Assembly: GCA_016285515.1 (NCBI GenBank)
Contig: JAEEQW010000012.1
Coordinates: 1 to 64,000 of the forward strand
Reading direction: 5' to 3'
From: Bacteroidales bacterium
GTDB lineage: Bacteria > Bacteroidota > Bacteroidia > Bacteroidales > BM520
DNA length: 64,000 nt
The position numbers were made by a program, and so were the translations under genes. Of the stretch, positions 62,039 to 64,000 are shown one piece after another (the stretch's first letter is position 1; every line of letters begins with the position of its first letter). The notes under the pieces are model-generated. The model was not told the origin of the DNA. It did no database searches and worked only from the letters and a program-made list of their open reading frames with translations.

Positions 62039-62635
62039 ATGTTTTACGAAAATCATCATAATAGCAAGTATGGTCACGGTTGGATAGAGGTTATCTGCGG
62101 GTCGATGTTTTCCGGGAAAACTGAAGAGTTGATACGCAGGCTGAAACGCGCGAAGTTTGCCAAACAGCGTGTTGAGATATACAAGCCAAAAGTTGACACG
62201 AGATATGACGAAACCGATGTCGTTTCACACGACTCCAACAGCATCAGATCAATACCTGTTGAGACTGCAAGCGAAATACTTTTTTATGCCAATGAAGTTG
62301 ATGTGATAGGCATCGATGAGGCACAATTCTTCGACATGGAGCTTGTAAATGTTTGCAACACCTTGGCCGACAGAGGTATAAGAGTTATAGCCGCAGGGTT
62401 GGACATGGACTATCAGAGAAATCCCTTCGGGCCTATGCCTGGGCTGATGGCTTCCGCCGAATATGTGGATAAAGTCCATGCAATATGTGTGAGATGCGGT
62501 GACCTTGCACAATATTCACATCGTACAAGTTCCGAGACACGGCAGGTTGTACTCGGAGAGACCAACAATTACGAACCATTATGCAGAGCCTGTTACCTTG
62601 AGGCACAAAAAGAACGGAAAGAAAATGAAAAATAA
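62039..62635 (+). CDS. tdk: Thymidine kinase (type II)
   Basis: A 198-residue enzyme phosphorylating thymidine for nucleotide salvage. P-loop [11 protein letters not shown] (21-31), [27 protein letters not shown] and two cysteine pairs (CVRCGD; CRACYLE) that bind zinc. The start of mutS overlaps its last 11 bases. Confidence 0.96.
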   Translation: MFYENHHNSKYGHGWIEVICGSMFSGKTEELIRRLKRAKFAKQRVEIYKPKVDTRYDETDVVSHDSNSIRSIPVETASEILFYANEVDVIGIDEAQFFDMELVNVCNTLADRGIRVIAAGLDMDYQRNPFGPMPGLMASAEYVDKVHAICVRCGDLAQYSHRTSSETRQVVLGETNNYEPLCRACYLEAQKERKENEK

Positions 62636-64000
62636 AACAGATAAGACTGGCGAAAAGAGCACCAACACCCCGCTGATGAGGCAATATTTCTCGGTAAAGG
62701 CGAAATATCCGAATGCCATGCTGCTTTTCAGGGTAGGCGACTTTTATGAGACTTACAGCGATGATGCCGTCTCAGCCTCGGAAATATTAGGAATCGTACT
62801 TACACACAAATCCAACGGCGGTTCACCTTCAGTGGAAATGGCGGGATTTCCTTATCATGCCCTCGATGTTTATTTGCCGAAACTCGTGAAAGCAGGTTTT
62901 AAAGTCGCAATATGCGATCAACTTGAAGACCCAAAACTAACTAAGACTATCGTCAAACGCGATGTGACCGAACTGGTGACGCCTGGAGTATCATACAACG
63001 ACAAAACTTTTGACCAGAACTCCAACAATTTCCTTGCCTGTGTGCATCTCACCAGCGGCAACTCGCACGGCATAGCACTGCTCGATGTTTCCACAGGCGA
63101 ATTTTTCACATCACAGGGTGACAGGCAATACATCGACAAAATACTCCAAAGCTTCCGTCCAAACGAGGTCATCGTGCAGAAAAAGATGAAGCAGAGCTTT
63201 ACGGAATATTTCGGCAACAAGATATATCTCACGACATTCGATGACTGGGTTTTCACATACGAGTTTGGCTACGAAGAACTTACAAAGCATTTTCAGACAA
63301 ACACTCTTAAAGGGTTCGGCATTGAGGACATGCAAGACGCAATCATTGCAGCCGGAGGAATAATCCATTACCTTTATGAAACCAATCACGACAAAACTGA
63401 CCATATCACATCAATATCGCGCCTCGATGAGGACAAATACGTATGGCTCGACAGATTCACCATAAACAGCCTTGAGCTTATCTCCACTCCAAACGAAAAT
63501 GCGAAGACACTGCTCGACATCATCGACAAGACCGTGTCTCCGCCCGGAAGCCGTCTCATGCGTCGCTGGGTGGTGATGCCACTCAACAATATCGAAAAAA
63601 TCAACGAAAGATTAGACATTGTTGACTATTTCACACATAATGAGGAAAATGAATACGTTTTACGCGACAACATCAAGGCCGTAGGCGACATAGAAAGAAT
63701 TGCCGGCAAGATTGCCACAGGAAGAATAAACCCTCGCGAAATAGTACATCTCAAAGATGCTCTCAACGCCCTGAAACCAATCAAGGACCTTTGTTTCAAT
63801 TCAGGTGTAGTTTCTCTTGTAAAATTGTCGGAGAAAATTGATGTGTGTCAGGAAGTCATCGACATGATTCAAACCCGTGTTAAAGACGACCCGTCAACGC
63901 TCATTGAGAAATGCGGTGTCATAAGAGATGGTTTCAACAGCGACCTTGATGACCTACGCCATCTCACAACCTCAAGCAAAGACTATCTCACTGCCATCCA
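62625..64000 (+). CDS. mutS: DNA mismatch repair protein MutS (3' end outside window)
   Basis: An open frame runs from ATG 62625 to the window end (458 codons) without a stop. It begins with a lysine-rich leader then [30 protein letters not shown], the MutS mismatch-recognition domain with the Phe-x-Glu motif in GDFYE. Later come [16 protein letters not shown] and the core-domain [20 protein letters not shown]. The ATPase domain lies beyond the window. The ATG overlaps the tdk stop, so the two genes are coupled. Confidence 0.95.
   Translation, partial: MKNKTDKTGEKSTNTPLMRQYFSVKAKYPNAMLLFRVGDFYETYSDDAVSASEILGIVLTHKSNGGSPSVEMAGFPYHALDVYLPKLVKAGFKVAICDQLEDPKLTKTIVKRDVTELVTPGVSYNDKTFDQNSNNFLACVHLTSGNSHGIALLDVSTGEFFTSQGDRQYIDKILQSFRPNEVIVQKKMKQSFTEYFGNKIYLTTFDDWVFTYEFGYEELTKHFQTNTLKGFGIEDMQDAIIAAGGIIHYLYETNHDKTDHITSISRLDEDKYVWLDRFTINSLELISTPNENAKTLLDIIDKTVSPPGSRLMRRWVVMPLNNIEKINERLDIVDYFTHNEENEYVLRDNIKAVGDIERIAGKIATGRINPREIVHLKDALNALKPIKDLCFNSGVVSLVKLSEKIDVCQEVIDMIQTRVKDDPSTLIEKCGVIRDGFNSDLDDLRHLTTSSKDYLTAI

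Overview
The window reads as a chromosomal segment of an uncultured-type Bacteroidales bacterium. The evidence is the Bacteroidetes promoter signature (-7 box TAnnTTTG, often with TTG about 19 bases upstream) before many genes, a type IX secretion (Por) C-terminal sorting domain, a TonB receptor with a carboxypeptidase-regulatory N-domain, DUF2723 and IPExxxVDY proteins, tandem FtsX-type permeases, and a lysine-fermentation gene set. No rRNA, CRISPR array, transposase or integrase was seen. Both ends cut genes: an FtsX permease at the left and mutS at the right.

Left part (1-12,000): three paralogous MacB/FtsX-type permeases in one orientation, interrupted by accessory cassettes: a Fic protein with an AAA ATPase-nuclease, an HTH regulator with a chimeric metallophosphoesterase, and a decayed AAA ATPase. 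Two of the permeases share a double palindrome (TGTAAA-N5-TTTACA twice, 21 bases apart) about 74 bases upstream of a -24/-12 (sigma-54) promoter. A sigma-54 response regulator and a sensor-less histidine kinase are encoded at 14.2-16.4 kb, so they probably control the permeases. A convergent operon (lipoprotein, membrane fusion protein, RND pump, TolC) follows. The whole two-component/efflux block is bracketed by identical 64-bp inverted repeats.

Middle (22.6-38 kb): a decayed region with palindromic repeats and an AAA ATPase remnant, a deoxyribonucleotidase, a second intact AAA ATPase-nuclease, then housekeeping genes (miaB, topA) with a ureohydrolase-like protein and an M20 amidohydrolase. 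A partial lysine-to-butyrate cluster follows: CoA-transferase alpha subunit, kal, kce, a small lipoprotein inserted between them, and kdd. The CoA-transferase beta subunit and the kam aminomutases are absent. Next come a metallo-beta-lactamase-fold hydrolase, RNase H, an IPExxxVDY protein and tRNA-Gln(TTG).

Right part (38-64 kb): a DUF2723 membrane protein; a surface/secreted cluster with dockerin-like calcium repeats, a shared beta-sandwich module and a Cthe_2159-type carbohydrate-binding beta-helix; lgt, dprA, a nitrilase-family enzyme and an esterase; dtd-rsgA-TonB receptor; rocD; a ridA/rpmF/DUF177/rplY/prs group; a TlpA-like thioredoxin, rsmI and an acidic protein; then tdk overlapping mutS.

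The most unusual material is regulatory and accessory: operator arrays with an exact 33-bp period around AAA ATPase genes (some now orphaned), the nucleotidyltransferase/phosphoesterase chimera, and the paired enhancer/sigma-54 promoters. Functions are assigned from motifs read by eye; no database search was possible.
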